From assembly GCF_021018805.1 (NCBI RefSeq), contig NC_086247.1, forward strand, positions 821,501 to 885,500: 64,000 nt of DNA, written 5' to 3'. The notes beneath the pieces were generated by a model. That model was not told where the DNA came from. It did no database searches and worked only from the letters and a program-made list of their open reading frames with translations. The position numbers and the translations under genes are program-made. Numbering within the stretch: the first letter of the stretch is position 1; each line of letters opens with the position of its first letter. Below, one piece after another: positions 46,191-56,816 of this stretch. The DNA comes from Prinia subflava. Its lineage: Eukaryota > Chordata > Aves > Passeriformes > Cisticolidae.

Positions 46191-46929
46191 AGAATTCCTG
46201 CCCCGTGGATGATTCCGAATCCTGCAGCCTCAGCCCAAAACCTCCGACCCAAATCCCTCAATTTTTTCTGGGAAGTGGAAAAAAATCCCCTCACATCTCA
46301 CCCAGAGCCCACTGAAGTGGTCACAGATCTGTGAGCACAAATCCCTCAACTTTCTTCTTCCAAAATGAATTTATCCTCTTTCCCTAATTATTTTTCCCCT
46401 TTTCCTAATTATTCCCAAATATTCCTGACTACATTAAATCTTGCCGAGGATTTTTATTCTGTTATTTTTTTTTTTTTCCAAGCAGCCCGGCTAGGAAAAG
46501 TCTCCATGGGATTCTTCCTTTCCCTGTCTTTGAGTGGACATGGATCCATGGATGCACCCTTTGGATTAAAGGGAGCAAAGAACTTTAGGAAGCATCCAGA
46601 AATTCAATTTCAGGTCCAAAAATGGGTCCAAAAAAAACCCCTAAGAGGCTGCTTAAATCCCAATAAAATTGAGGATGCACCCACAGATCCACCAAATCCC
46701 TGTGTCCGTGCTTGGGGCAGCTTGGGGCGTGCCCCAAAATGTGAGGAATTTAAAACTGGACTCCAAAAAGATCAAAAAATAACCCTGGAATGTGGAAAAG
46801 AAGGAAGACGGGCTCTTCAAGGAGCAGCATTTTCCCTTCCGAGCCCACCTGGAATTCGGAATCCAGGGACAGCTTCATTTGGAGCCTTGGAAAGGATTTA
46901 GAGCCCAAAGAGATCCCTAAAAAAGCTGG
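46191..46929. other. Non-coding DNA, no gene seen
   Basis: The 178-codon plus frame from 46365 shows no protein character and ends at the CR1 copy. T-run near 46467. Confidence 0.4.
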
Positions 46930-47215
46930 GAAGGGTTTTGGAAAAAGGCATGGAATGACAGAATAACGGGGAATGGAGGCAAGAGGGCAGGGTTATGTGG
47001 GATATTGGGAAGAAATTCCTCTCTGGGAGCGTGGTGAGGCCCTGGAATGGAATTCCCAGAGAAGCCGTGGCTGCCCCATCCCTGGAAGTGTCCAAGGCCA
47101 GGCTGGAGCAACCTGGGACAGTGGGAATCATCCCTTCCCACGGCAAGGGGGTGGATTTGGGTGATCTTTACATCCCCATCCAGCCCAAACCATTCCACGA
47201 TTCTGCGATTCCAGC
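46930..47215 (+). mobile_element. CR1 LINE, 3' fragment
   Basis: 'TGTGGGATATTGGGAAGAAA' to 'AGCCCAAACCATTCCACG' with a short GATTCTGCGATTCC tail. Confidence 0.86.
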
Positions 47216-47814
47216 GGTCCCAACACTGGAATTCTCAACCGACCGAAATTCCCACGTTATTCCAAGGCACCTCACTGCCCATCCTCCTCTTCCAGAGAGG
47301 AAACCACCCCATTTCCATCCATTTCCACCCATTTCCATCCCATAATTGCACTTTCCCATGCTTTTCCACGACCTCTCTCAGCCAGGCGCGAAGCGCACGA
47401 GGAAGATCGATAAAAACACCCCCGCGATTCCAAAGTAACGTTTTTCCAACGGTTTTCCCGAACCCGCAGACGTGTCGGGAGTCATTTCCATTCCGGCACG
47501 GAGCGGAGAAAGGAAGATCAATAAAAAATCAACGAGGCAGACGGGGAAATGTCAGCACCTTGGGAAGAGGCAGCTCGGAATCTGCTGGAATCCGCTGGAA
47601 TCTGCCGGAATCCGCCGGAATCCGGCCCCGGCGCAAGCGGATGGGGTGCGCGGGTTTTCCGTAGGGAAAACACCGTGAGGAAGGAGCAGTGCTTCAATCC
47701 AGGGATTTTTCCGTGCTTTTTGGTGGTGAAGAATAAAGGGACAGCGTGGGTGAAGGCAGTCATGGCCCAGGTGGTGAAATCCCAGGAAAATGGGAAGAGG
47801 GTTGGGGGTGTTTA
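47216..47814. other. Non-coding DNA with a 10-bp repeat
   Basis: GGAATCYGCY is repeated five times head to tail at 47577-47625. No exon. Confidence 0.5.
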
Positions 47815-48145
47815 CCTGGAGAAGGGAAGGAAACTTTGGAGCTGTTTCCAGCGCCTAAAGGGGCTCCAGGAGAGCTGGAGAGGGATTTGGGATAAGGGAT
47901 GGAGGGACAGGACACAGGGAATGGCTTCCCACCGGGAAAAGGGAGATTTGGGTGGGATATTGGGAAGGAATTCTGCCCTGGGAGTGTGGAGAGGGGCTGG
48001 GATGGAATTCCCAGAGAATCTATGGCTGCTCCATCCCTGGAATTGTCCAAGGCCAGGCTGGACAGAGCTTGGAGCCCTCTGAGATCTTGGAAGGTGTCCC
48101 TGCCCATGGGAGGTCCTTTCCCACCCAAATCATTCCCAAAGTTCT
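47815..48145 (+). mobile_element. CR1 LINE, 3' fragment
   Basis: 'TTACCTGGAGAAGGGAAGG' to 'TTTCCCACCCAAATCATTCC'. Confidence 0.86.
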
Positions 48146-50359
48146 TCTCCAACCCAGAACCCCAAACTTCCAAGCCCCATTCCAGTCAGGAACAAAACCT
48201 CCCAGGAAAATCCAACGAACAAAACCTTCTCCCTCCAAGACTCCATTTCAGGCCCCGTTGCTCCGAGTCTTACAATTCCTCAACAATCAGAAATTTCCAC
48301 GTCTTTCCCTGTGGGAACGGCGGTTCCTGGTCTTGGAATGACCCCACTGGACCACTCCACTGCCTCTTCCCACTCCTTCCCATTTATCATCGCAAAAGAC
48401 TTGAAAAAAAACTGGAAATGAGATCTATTTTCCTCTTGGGAATGTGGAGATGGGGATATCCAGCTTCCCGAAAGTCAGGGTGATGCTTTTAGCTCCCTAA
48501 AAAAACTGGGATTGGTGGGTTTACTCCCTAAAAATCAGGGTGTGGGAATGATTAAAGGGCAGGAGAAGGAGGAAAGAAATAAACCAAATCCCTGGATCTG
48601 TGAAGGTCAAGGAAAGAGCGAGGGGTGAAGAATTTGAGACAGGAGGAGCCTCCCATTGGACCAGCACAATGTGATCCTTTCAGGATCACAGGAAAACAAC
48701 CAAAAAACTGCCAAAAAAACAGGATTTGGGCATCCCTAGGAGCAATTTCAGGGATAATGCCGAATTTCCAAGGGCACTGGGAAGTCTGGAGTGCTCCACT
48801 TCTTCCCCTCGGCACCTGGAGCACATTAATCCCTCAAACACTTCCCGGCGGCTGGAATTAAAAATAGCCAGCCTGGATGAGTTGGAAAGTAAAAGGGGGG
48901 AGAAAAAAAGAAAAAAATTCCAGCCGGAATGTTTATTTTTGGGAAGAGCCAGAGGAGGAAGAGGAAAGGTCGGGGTTCAATGCGTTATTTAGAGCATGTA
49001 AGGAAATAATCACTGGAGCAAAAATGCGGGAGGGAGAGGATGGAGGAAGAGCAAGGAATGAGGATTTAAAGGAATTTTTTTTTGGAAGGAAGAGGTCATT
49101 GGAACAACTTGGAATTGTCTTAACTAAACCTTATCACCAAAATTAAATTCCCACTGATATTTATCATCTGGAGAGAACATTCCTGAATAAAAAACTCCAT
49201 AAAACAGCGACAGCAGCCACAGCACAGCCCCAAAAATCCTAAATCTGATGATTTGGGATCCCTCCCCTAAATCCAGGCTCCTCCACGGCTCTGTTCCCCC
49301 ATCAGGGAATGTTTGGTTTTATGGGATTTGACACCAATTTGACTCTGGAATCTGCCTGAATTCCCAGCTGTATTTTGTGGTTTGGATCTGGGAATTTTTT
49401 TAGAGGTTTTTGGGTCATTATTTGGTTGAGTTTTTTGTGGTGTCTGTTCCCAAATTCCCAGAGGTGGGACTCCAAATTCAATCATTTCTCAGGAAAGGAA
49501 CGACGGCATCGCGAAGATTTGGTTTCCTGGGAATGGTTGGAGGAGTTCCCGGGAACTTCGGGATCAAGGCCTAAGTAGGTCACCATCAAATCCAGGTAAA
49601 GAACTATGGATATAAATCCAAATTTTTTGGAAAACAGAGGGGGAAAAAAAGCTTTAAAGGAGCACAAAGTCGAAGGAATTCCTTCCCTGGAGCTCTACCT
49701 GAGAACATCAGGATTATCCATGGGGAGGACCTATGGGATGCATCAGGGATTCTCCAACTTCCCACTAAAGAAGGGATTTGGTGGCCCCACAGGACAAGAT
49801 TTTCATGGAATTTGGAAAACCTGCAGGATCCTCCCTTTCCTCCCAACCTTTTAGGGTTGAACTCCGTGATTTTAAGAGCATTTTTTCAGCCTAAACGATT
49901 CCATAAATCCCTGACCCCTCTCTGCTCCCACCACCCCATGGAGCCGATCCCACGGCACAGCGGGACATTCCCAAAAAATCCCTTTGAACCCATCTCCAGC
50001 CCCTCTGGAAAAAGAGCAGCCTGAGGACATCTGGCTCGCAGATAGCCCAGACCTTGGAATTGTCTGGATCTGCAGCAGGAAAAATCCGGGAACCGCAGAT
50101 TTGGGTGGGAAAAGCAAAGACTCCCCTGGAAAACGAGGGCCTCTCCACAGGCCTTTCCTCCCAAAGGAAGCACTGAAATCCTCATTCCCAACGGGATTAA
50201 TGTTGGGATTGTCCTGAAAATCCATCCCTGGTTCTGGCGGGATGGGTTGTGCCACCACCAGCGACACAAAATTCCGATTTTTGGAGTTAAGTTCACTCAA
50301 ATTTAGGTTTTTTAGGCCTAGAATTGCTCCTGGTGAGCGATCCCAAGACCCTGGACTCC
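48146..50359. other. Longest repeat-free stretch of the left part, no gene seen
   Basis: 2.2 kb with no CR1. All frames are under about 195 codons and overlap on both strands. Nothing identifies an exon, promoter or RNA. Confidence 0.4.
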
Positions 50360-50475
50360 CAACTCCAGGTGGGGCTTGGAGAAACCTGGGAATGTGGAGA
50401 GTGTCCATTCCCATGGGATTAGGTGGGATTTAAGGCCTCTTCCAACCCAAACCATTCCAGGATTCTGTAATTCAG
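50360..50475 (+). mobile_element. CR1 LINE, 3'-terminal fragment
   Basis: 'GGCTTGGAGAAACCTGGGAA' to 'TTCCAACCCAAACCATTCC' and 'AGGATTCTG'. Confidence 0.82.
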
Positions 50476-51309
50476 GATATTCCATGAAATCCCACGGAAG
50501 GCCGCTGGACGCCTCGACCTCTCCCTCCTCTACCCACCCCGAGGAAGGAACACAACCCTCAATCCCCTCCCAAAATCCAAAATCCACACGGAATAACGCA
50601 AAACCCAACACGAAACCGCAGGAATAATCCGAGATCCCGCATTCCGGGACTAATCCTCAGCCACAACCGAACCCCGCCGCTCTTCCTCAAAACCGTCTGG
50701 TTTTCCACGCCGGCAGCACCGAACCTGGCTCCCCACATTTTCCAATCCCACTGGGGTTTTTTTTGGGATCGGTGAACATCCAATAATTCGGGAAGAAGCC
50801 ATTCCACAGTGGGAAGGAGCCCAAGCAACCCCGGGATGGACATGGAAGCACCGAGGGAAGCACCATGTCCCAATTCCGGCCACCTGCTGCTGGCAGCTCC
50901 CTCCAAACATCCCAAATCCGCCCGTTTTCCATGGAAAACGTGGTTTTCTTCCCTCCCCCTTAATCCCAGCCAGCTGCGTTGTGCCAGGTGAGGCTCCAGA
51001 GCCGCGGAGCAGCTGCGGATTTTTCCCCTTAGAGGTCACTCAAGGGGTTGATTAAAGCGGGAATAAATAAGAGGATAAAGAGAATAACTCGATAAATTAC
51101 TCAAAAAAAATCAAAAAATTATTAAATTATGGAAAAGGGATAAATAGGAAAATAAACAGGTAAGGAAATCAAGAAATAAGGGAATAAATAAATAAGGAAA
51201 TAAATAAATAACTCCACTCCCTCCCCTGCAGTTTTCACAGCCGGAGGGGAACGAAACGGTACAGGGAAGAGGGGTAAAAAATTAAAATAAAATAAAATTA
51301 AATATATAA
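50476..51309. other. Non-coding DNA, no gene seen
   Basis: 51050-51310 is a run of AATAAATAAG/GGAATAAATAA words, a degenerate AT repeat. No exon. Confidence 0.45.
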
Positions 51310-51775
51310 AAAATCCCGAACCGGCGGCTTCGTCGTCCTCGTGAAATAAATAACCCCCAAACAACTCTGCCCCACCACCTTTCCAAAACCCAGCGGATTC
51401 GGTCCTCCAGATCCCCGCCCCGAATTCCGGCGCTGCGCATCCCGCTGCAGCCCCCCCGCCCGCCGCCACCTCCATCCCAGCCGGCTCCATCCCTGCCCGC
51501 TCCCCTTTCCCGGCGCATCCCCGCATCCACACCCACTCCCCGCCGGGAGCTGCGCCCCCCTCCTCGCCCTGCCACACCTTCCACCTCCATGAAAACACCT
51601 CCTGCATCCCGCGGGATCCATCCCGGGCATCGCCGACCTTCCCCCCGCGCTTCCCGCGCCCGATCCCGAGCGGAGCATCCCGCGGGGAGCGGGATGGGGC
51701 GGGATGCAGCCCTTCCATCGCCTCTCCGGAGGGAGGAGGGTGGGATTTAACAAACCGACCCCCCCTCCTCCATCC
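51310..51775. other. CpG-rich interval
   Basis: Dense in CG dinucleotides and C-runs, merging on the right into the G-rich tandem array. It could be part of a CpG island, but no TATA, start or splice site stands out. Confidence 0.4.
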
Positions 51776-52739
51776 TGCGGAGGGTGGGATCCGGCCCTGC
51801 CGAGCCCCTTCCATGGGGAGCGGGATGGCATCCGGCCCTTCCATGGGGAGCGGGATGGGATCCGGCCCTTCCATGGGGAGCGGGATGGGATCCGGCCCTC
51901 CCGAGCCCCCCAAGAAGGGGAGTAGGGTGGGATTTTAAGCCCTCCGGAGGGAGCAGGGTGGGATCCAGCCCTTCCAGAAGGAGCAGGATGGGATCCAGCC
52001 CTTCCAGAAGGAGCAGGATGGGATCCAGCCCTTCCAAACCCCTCTCAGGAGGGGCAGGGTGGGATCCAGCCCTTCCACAGGGAGCAGGATGGGATCCAGC
52101 CCTTCCAAACGCCCCCCCCAAAAAAGGGAAGCAGGGTGGGATTTAACCCCAGGATGGGATTCAGCACCTCCATGATCACCCTCAAGGAGAACAGGGTGGG
52201 ATCCAGCACCTTCCTATGGAACAGGGTGGGATCCAGCCCTTCCAAACACCCCAAAAATGGAAGCAGGATGGGATTTAACCCCTCCAGAGGGAGGAGGGTG
52301 GGATCCAGCCCTTCCAAATCCCTCTCAGGAGGGGCAGGGTGGGATCCAGCCCTTCCAACCCCCCAAAAATAGAAGCAGGGTGGGATTTAACCCCTCCATA
52401 AGGAGCAGGGTGGGATCCAGCCCTTCCAATCCCCCCAAAAAGGGAAGCAGGGTGGGATTTAACCCCTCCAGAAGGAGCAGGATGGGATCCAGCCCCTCCA
52501 ACACCCCCCAAAAGGGAAGCAGGGTGGGATTTAACCCCTCCATAGGGTGGGATCCAGCCCTTCCAGAATCCAGGGAACAGGGATCCAGCCCAAACCGTGG
52601 GGAGCAGGATAAGATCCAGCCCCTCCATAAACCCCCCTGTGAGGAGCAGGGTGGGATCCAGCCGCCCCAGCGGTAACCAGGTGGGATCCAGCCCTTCCAC
52701 AACCCCTTCCAAAGGGAGCAGGGTGGGATCCGATTCCCC
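51776..52739 (+). repeat. G-rich composite minisatellite
   Basis: Alternating units of about 30-38 bases with the core AGCAGGGTGGGATCCAGCCC or AGGGTGGGATTTAACCCCTCC. On the right side they alternate as a ~75-base higher-order unit joined by CCCCAAAAA linkers. The left end carries a purer 30-base form (GGGAGCGGGATGGGATCCGG). The 90-260 codon frames across it are repeat artefacts. Confidence 0.92.
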
Positions 52740-53227
52740 CCTCCTTTCCCCAGTTCTCCCCGAAATCCAGGGTGGGGTTGAGCCCCCATCCCCCTTTTCC
52801 CATCCCCTTCCTGCAGCCCCGGGGAAGCGAATCCAGCCCCCCCCTCCATGCACCAAAATCGGGGAGGGGGGCTTGGGATTCTCCAACCGAGCCAACACCT
52901 GGATGCAGCGCAGGTGGGGACGCCTCCCACCCCCCCAAAATCAGAGCGGAGCCCCCAAAACTGAGCCAGAGGAGGAGGGAACCCCCCTCCTTCCCTAAAA
53001 GGGGATGAGACCCCCTTAAAGTCGTGATGGGGGGTAAAGACCCCCCAAGGGCACCTCAAAGAAGGGGGGGCACCCCCTTTAGCGCCATGTGGAGAGGAGG
53101 GGGATGCAAGAGGGAGTCCCTAAAGGGGGTTTGGGGGGTTTAGACCTGGAGGCGCAGCCCCCTCACCCAGCCCACCCCCCTCCCCAAATCCCCCCCCCCC
53201 TTTCCCCGCCGCGGTGCCGCTGCTCAC
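52740..53227. other. GC-rich DNA, start of the presumed first intron
   Basis: Pyrimidine-rich with many CCCCC runs, immediately downstream (minus-strand sense) of the splice donor at 53227. No second exon was found in it. Confidence 0.4.
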
Positions 53228-53238
53228 CTCTCCGCCAT
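53228..53238 (-). CDS. Possible first coding exon (Met-Ala-Glu-) of an unidentified minus-strand gene
   Basis: On the minus strand, ATGGCGGAGAG is followed directly by GTGAGCAGC, a strong splice-donor match, so the exon would contribute three codons plus two bases. Known bird and mammal genes often start this way inside CpG islands. Support comes from the surrounding island, the GC and CCAAT boxes upstream, and a short upstream frame at 53297-53253 (ATG to TAG, 14 codons) in the putative 5' UTR. I could not find the next exon. The candidate coding segments at 19.6-21.1 kb are on the same strand, but more than 30 kb away, and no link can be shown. Without homology the gene's identity and function are unknown. 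Confidence 0.4.
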
Positions 53239-53530
53239 GATCCCCGGCGGCTCTACCGCTCGCCGCCGCCGGTCCCGGCCCCGGTTCGGGCTCCCATGGC
53301 CCCCCCCGTGACCGACCCCGAGCCCCCCCGCGGCCCCTCCTCGCTCCGTGCCCGCCGCGGCCGCTCCCGGCGCGCTCTGAGCGCGGCGGCCCCGCCGCGT
53401 CCCCGTCACCAGCGACAACGGCGGCGCGGCCAATGGGGGCAGCGCCGGGGGGCGGGGCCACAGCGGGGACACGCCCCCTCCTGCCGCAAAGCCACGCCCG
53501 TATTCAAATGAGGGGCGGGGGAAAGATAGG
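53239..53530 (-). promoter_or_regulatory. CpG-island promoter with GC and CCAAT boxes
   Basis: Very high CG-dinucleotide density. A CCAAT motif lies at 53430-53434 and GC boxes at 53447-53459 (GGGGGGCGGGGCC) and 53511-53520. No TATA box. Placed just upstream of the putative first exon, this is a typical housekeeping-style, possibly bidirectional, promoter. Confidence 0.6.
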
Positions 53531-54700
53531 GTAAGATGCGCGTGTGTTCTGGGATATACGGTAGCGCGGCTCGCGTGCTGGTGGGAGAGGCTTGGAGAGT
53601 GGTGCGCGTGCGCACTGAGAATTACGGTAACCGCGGAGACGCGGCGCATTCCTGTAATTACGGCCGTTCCATGGTGCGCATGCGCACTTGGAACTATGGT
53701 CGTTTTATGCGCATGCGTACTTGGAAATACGGTAGTTCCGTGATGCGCACATGAAATTACTATAGTTAGGTACTGATGCGCACTCAGAAATACCGTAGTT
53801 ATCTTGGGTGCGCCTCGGGAAATACGGTAGTTGTGCTGTGATGCGCACTTGGAAGTACGGTAGCTGTGGAGCGCAAGCGCATTTGTAATTACAGTAATTG
53901 TGATGCCCGTTGGGAAATACGGTACTTGTGCGCATGCGCGTTGTAGAAATTTCGTAGTTCTGGTATGCGCGGTTGGAAATACAGTAGTAACAATGCGCAT
54001 GCGCACTGGGAGATAGGTGATAGGCGTGATACACACTTGGAAATACGGTAGTCATGGCGCTCAGGCGCATTTAGAAACGGTAGTTAAGATGCGCATGCGT
54101 ATTGGGAAATACGGTACCTTTGCAATTACGGCACCTGAGCTGGGATGCGGATTTGGAATTACGGTAGTTGCGGTGCGCATGCGGATTTCGAAATGCGGGG
54201 GTTGTGGGTGCGCATTTGGAATTACGGTATCGTGGTGCGGCGCTCTTTTGCACCCACGGTAGTTGAGGCGCGCATGCGCATTTGTAGATACGAGCGATAC
54301 TTGTGCGCATGCGCTCTCGGAAACACGGCATTGCACATGCACATTGACATTACGGTACTTAAGGCGCGCATGCGCTTCTCGAAGTACGGTAATTTTGTGA
54401 TGCGCAAACAGAATTACTGCAGTTGTGCTGCGTGTGCGCATCTGGAATTACGGTAACCGCGTGATGCGCAATTAGAATAAGTTACTTTCAATGCGCATGC
54501 GCGCATCGGAATTACGGTACTGGTGAGACGCGCACATTAAAACCCGGTATTTATTTTCGCACATGCGCATTTGAAGTAACGGCCGTGGGACCGCGCATGC
54601 GCTCTGGGAATTACGGTAACGGCCTGATGCGCATTTGGGGGGGAAATTACGGTACCCTTGGCGCGCACACGCATTTGTAAATACGGTAATCCCGTATTTC
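53531..54700. repeat. Degenerate tandem array pairing NRF1-like palindromes with a TACGGTA core
   Basis: About 30 diverged units averaging 35 bases, each built as (T)GCGCATGCGC(A), a short spacer, then GGAATTACGGTAGTT or GGAAATACGGTA and a few bases. The perfect decamer GCGCATGCGC occurs at 53676, 53930, 53995, 54270, 54305, 54366, 54493 and 54593 (starts), with many one-mismatch forms between. The decamer is the core of the known NRF1 site (YGCGCAYGCGCR). The second core, read on the minus strand as AACTACCGTAATTCC, is reminiscent of the ACTACAATTCCC motif bound by ZNF143, but differs at the centre. It ends about 290 bases upstream of the putative start codon. Confidence 0.85.
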
Positions 54701-55174
54701 CTGAGGCGCACCGAAGGGGGAGGGGGAAGGGCAGAGCTCTGTGCGCGTTGTGTGTGCAGCTCCCCCAGAATCACACCTGGGGTCCCCCAGCACCCTTGAA
54801 GGTGAAGGTGGCACGTGTGGCACCGTGTGGCAGCGTGTGGCCCCTGAGCCCGCCCGGGGTCTGTGACACTCCCCCCCCTCGTGTCCCTCAGCACCCCAAA
54901 ATCCCCGCTGTACCCTGTGGCACCTGTGCCCCTCCCCCCCCACACTGTCACCCTGTGTCCCCACCCCCCCTGTCCCCATCCACGTCCATGCTCCCATTCC
55001 CTCCCTGGCATCTCTGGGATGGGGACCCCAAACTGGCTCCGACCCCTCTGGGGGGTCCCCGCTGAAATTTGTCCTCTCCAAACTTTTCCCTCCGTCCCAC
55101 CACCTCCTCCTGCCGCTCCATTCCCTCGCTGGGATGTCCCTCAACGCACCCCAAACACCCCGAGGACGAACCCA
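54701..55174. other. GC-rich non-coding DNA, no gene seen
   Basis: C-rich with GTGTGGCA-type repetition near 54800-54845. No exon. Confidence 0.4.
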
Positions 55175-55640
55175 AAGATATTTTCCATTTTTCCATTTTT
55201 CCATTTTTCCATTTTTCCATTTTTCCATTTTTCCATTTTTCCATTTTTCCATTTTTCCATTTTTCCATTTTTCCATTTTTTATTTTTTCATTTTTTCGTT
55301 TTTTAATTTTTTCATTTTTCATTTTTTTCATTTTTTTCATATTTTCATGTTTTCATTTTTTCATTTTCCATATTATTTTCTTTTTTTCATGTTTTCATGT
55401 TTTCATTTTTTCATTTTTTTCATTTTTTTCATTTTTCATTTTTTCATTTTTTCATTTTTTCATTTTTTCTTTTTTTCTTTTTTCTTTTTTCTTTTTTCTT
55501 TTTTCTTTTTTCTTTTTTCTTTTTTCTTTTTTCCATATTATTTTCATTTTTCATATTTTTAATATTTTAATATTTTAAATTTTTTTCTTTTTAAATTTTT
55601 TTTTTCTTTCTTTCTTCTTTTTTTTCTTTTTTTTCATCTT
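55175..55640. repeat. Octamer and T-rich low-complexity tract
   Basis: About 14 exact copies of the octamer CCATTTTT (55180-55290) degrade into CATTTTTT, then a CTTTTTT run (about 55465-55530), then T/C sequence. The Met-Glu-Lys-Trp-Lys-Asn-Gly-Lys minus-strand frame is the 8-codon reading of the octamer. Confidence 0.95.
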
Positions 55641-56282
55641 TTGGGACAGCCGACCAGGGTGACACCCGAGCCGAGCACACACCACCAGCAGCTTTCACCC
55701 CGCGGCCAAAACTCCGCGAATTCAATTTGTCGGGAGGGGACAAGTTCGGTCACGGTGCGAAAGCAACCGCAAAACTCTTTTATTCCCTTTCCAACCCCGG
55801 CAGAAAACCCCTGACTTGCAGTTTTTCCCGGGATTTGGCCGTCTGTCCTGCCGGCTGTCTCAGCAGGATCCGCCGTGCCCGGGGCTCCCGTGCTTTTTTT
55901 ATCCAGGGCTGCGAGAGCTTCCTCACGTCCAACCCGTGGGTTTTGTTGAGGTTTTTTTTTTTTGGGGCGCAGAAAAACCCAAAAAATCCCGTCAGGTTTT
56001 CTCCTCTGTGCTCCTTTGGGACGTGCACGGAGCGGGATGGAGGCTGGGAAAGGGTGAGTCAGTAAAATTTTGGTGTTTTCCTGGGCTTTTTCTCCTGCTC
56101 CTGTTGTTCTTTAAGTTTAGTTTTGGAAGCATTTCATTTTGGGCTCGTTGTTTTTGGGTTTTGTTTTAATTTTTGCTGTTTTGGTGTGTTTTTTTTTTTA
56201 ATTTCACCTGATTTATGCAGAATAAAAGAGCAGCTTTGTCCTTTTCTCCAAGGAGAGAGAAATGAAAGACAATTCCATCACC
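55641..56282. other. Non-coding DNA, no gene seen
   Basis: T-runs near 55953 and 56191. No exon recognised. Confidence 0.4.
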
Positions 56283-56405
56283 AAATCATGGAATGGTTTG
56301 GCTTGGAAGGGAATTTCATCCATTTCCAACCCCCTTGCCATGGGCAGGGACACCTCCCACCACCCCAGGTTGCTCCAAGCCTGGCCTTGGACACTTCCAG
56401 GGGGA
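56283..56405 (-). mobile_element. CR1 LINE, short 3' fragment
   Basis: 'AATCATGGAATGGTTTGGC' to 'GGCCTTGGACACTTCCAGGG'. It meets an oppositely oriented CR1 end a few bases further on. Confidence 0.84.
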
Positions 56406-56409
56406 TTCA

Positions 56410-56500
56410 GGATGTCTCTGTCACCTCTGAGGGGTGGGATTTGGCACTTGGGGACATGGTCAAGGTCCCTTCCAACCCAAAACCATTCAATGATTCTGTT
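56410..56500 (+). mobile_element. CR1 LINE, 3'-terminal fragment, opposite to its neighbour
   Basis: 'TTTGGCACTTGGGGACATGG' to 'CCTTCCAACCCAAAACCATT' and 'CAATGATTCTG'. With 56283-56405 it forms a small inverted pair, here joined at the truncated ends. Confidence 0.78.
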
Positions 56501-56769
56501 CCTGGACACGGCCTCCCTTTGTTCCACCTGGAGCTTTTCAGGGAAGCTCCAAGCGAATTTCTCTGATTTTTGAACCTTCATTAAATGCGAGATGCCAACA
56601 ACTCAAGGCCGTAAATTCCCGCTGTCTCCGTCACCATGGAAACGTGAGGCTGTTGTCTTTTAATATTTTAAAGTTATATAAAGACCTGGAACAACTCTGA
56701 AAGCCTCCCAATGATTAAACAAGAAGTGGAAAAAATAAATCCACTTTTCCATCAAGGAGATGATGGAAA

Positions 56770-56816
56770 TGGATGATATTGAAGGTCTCTGCCAACCCCA
56801 ACCATTCCATGATTCT
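56770..56816 (+). mobile_element. CR1 LINE tail scrap
   Basis: 'GAAGGTCTCTGCCAACCCC' then 'AACCATTCCATGATTCTG'. The inverted duplication copy B starts at its last base. Confidence 0.7.

Noticed and set aside
51122..51913. 263-codon minus-strand Pro/Gly-rich frame
   Set aside because: It covers the 30-base G-rich repeat and a CpG-rich stretch, with no consistent protein character.
53224..54036. 270-codon minus-strand frame as a protein with many His and Ala residues
   Set aside because: It is a shadow of the GCGCATGCGC/TACGGTA array, reading through the first-exon donor into a stop.
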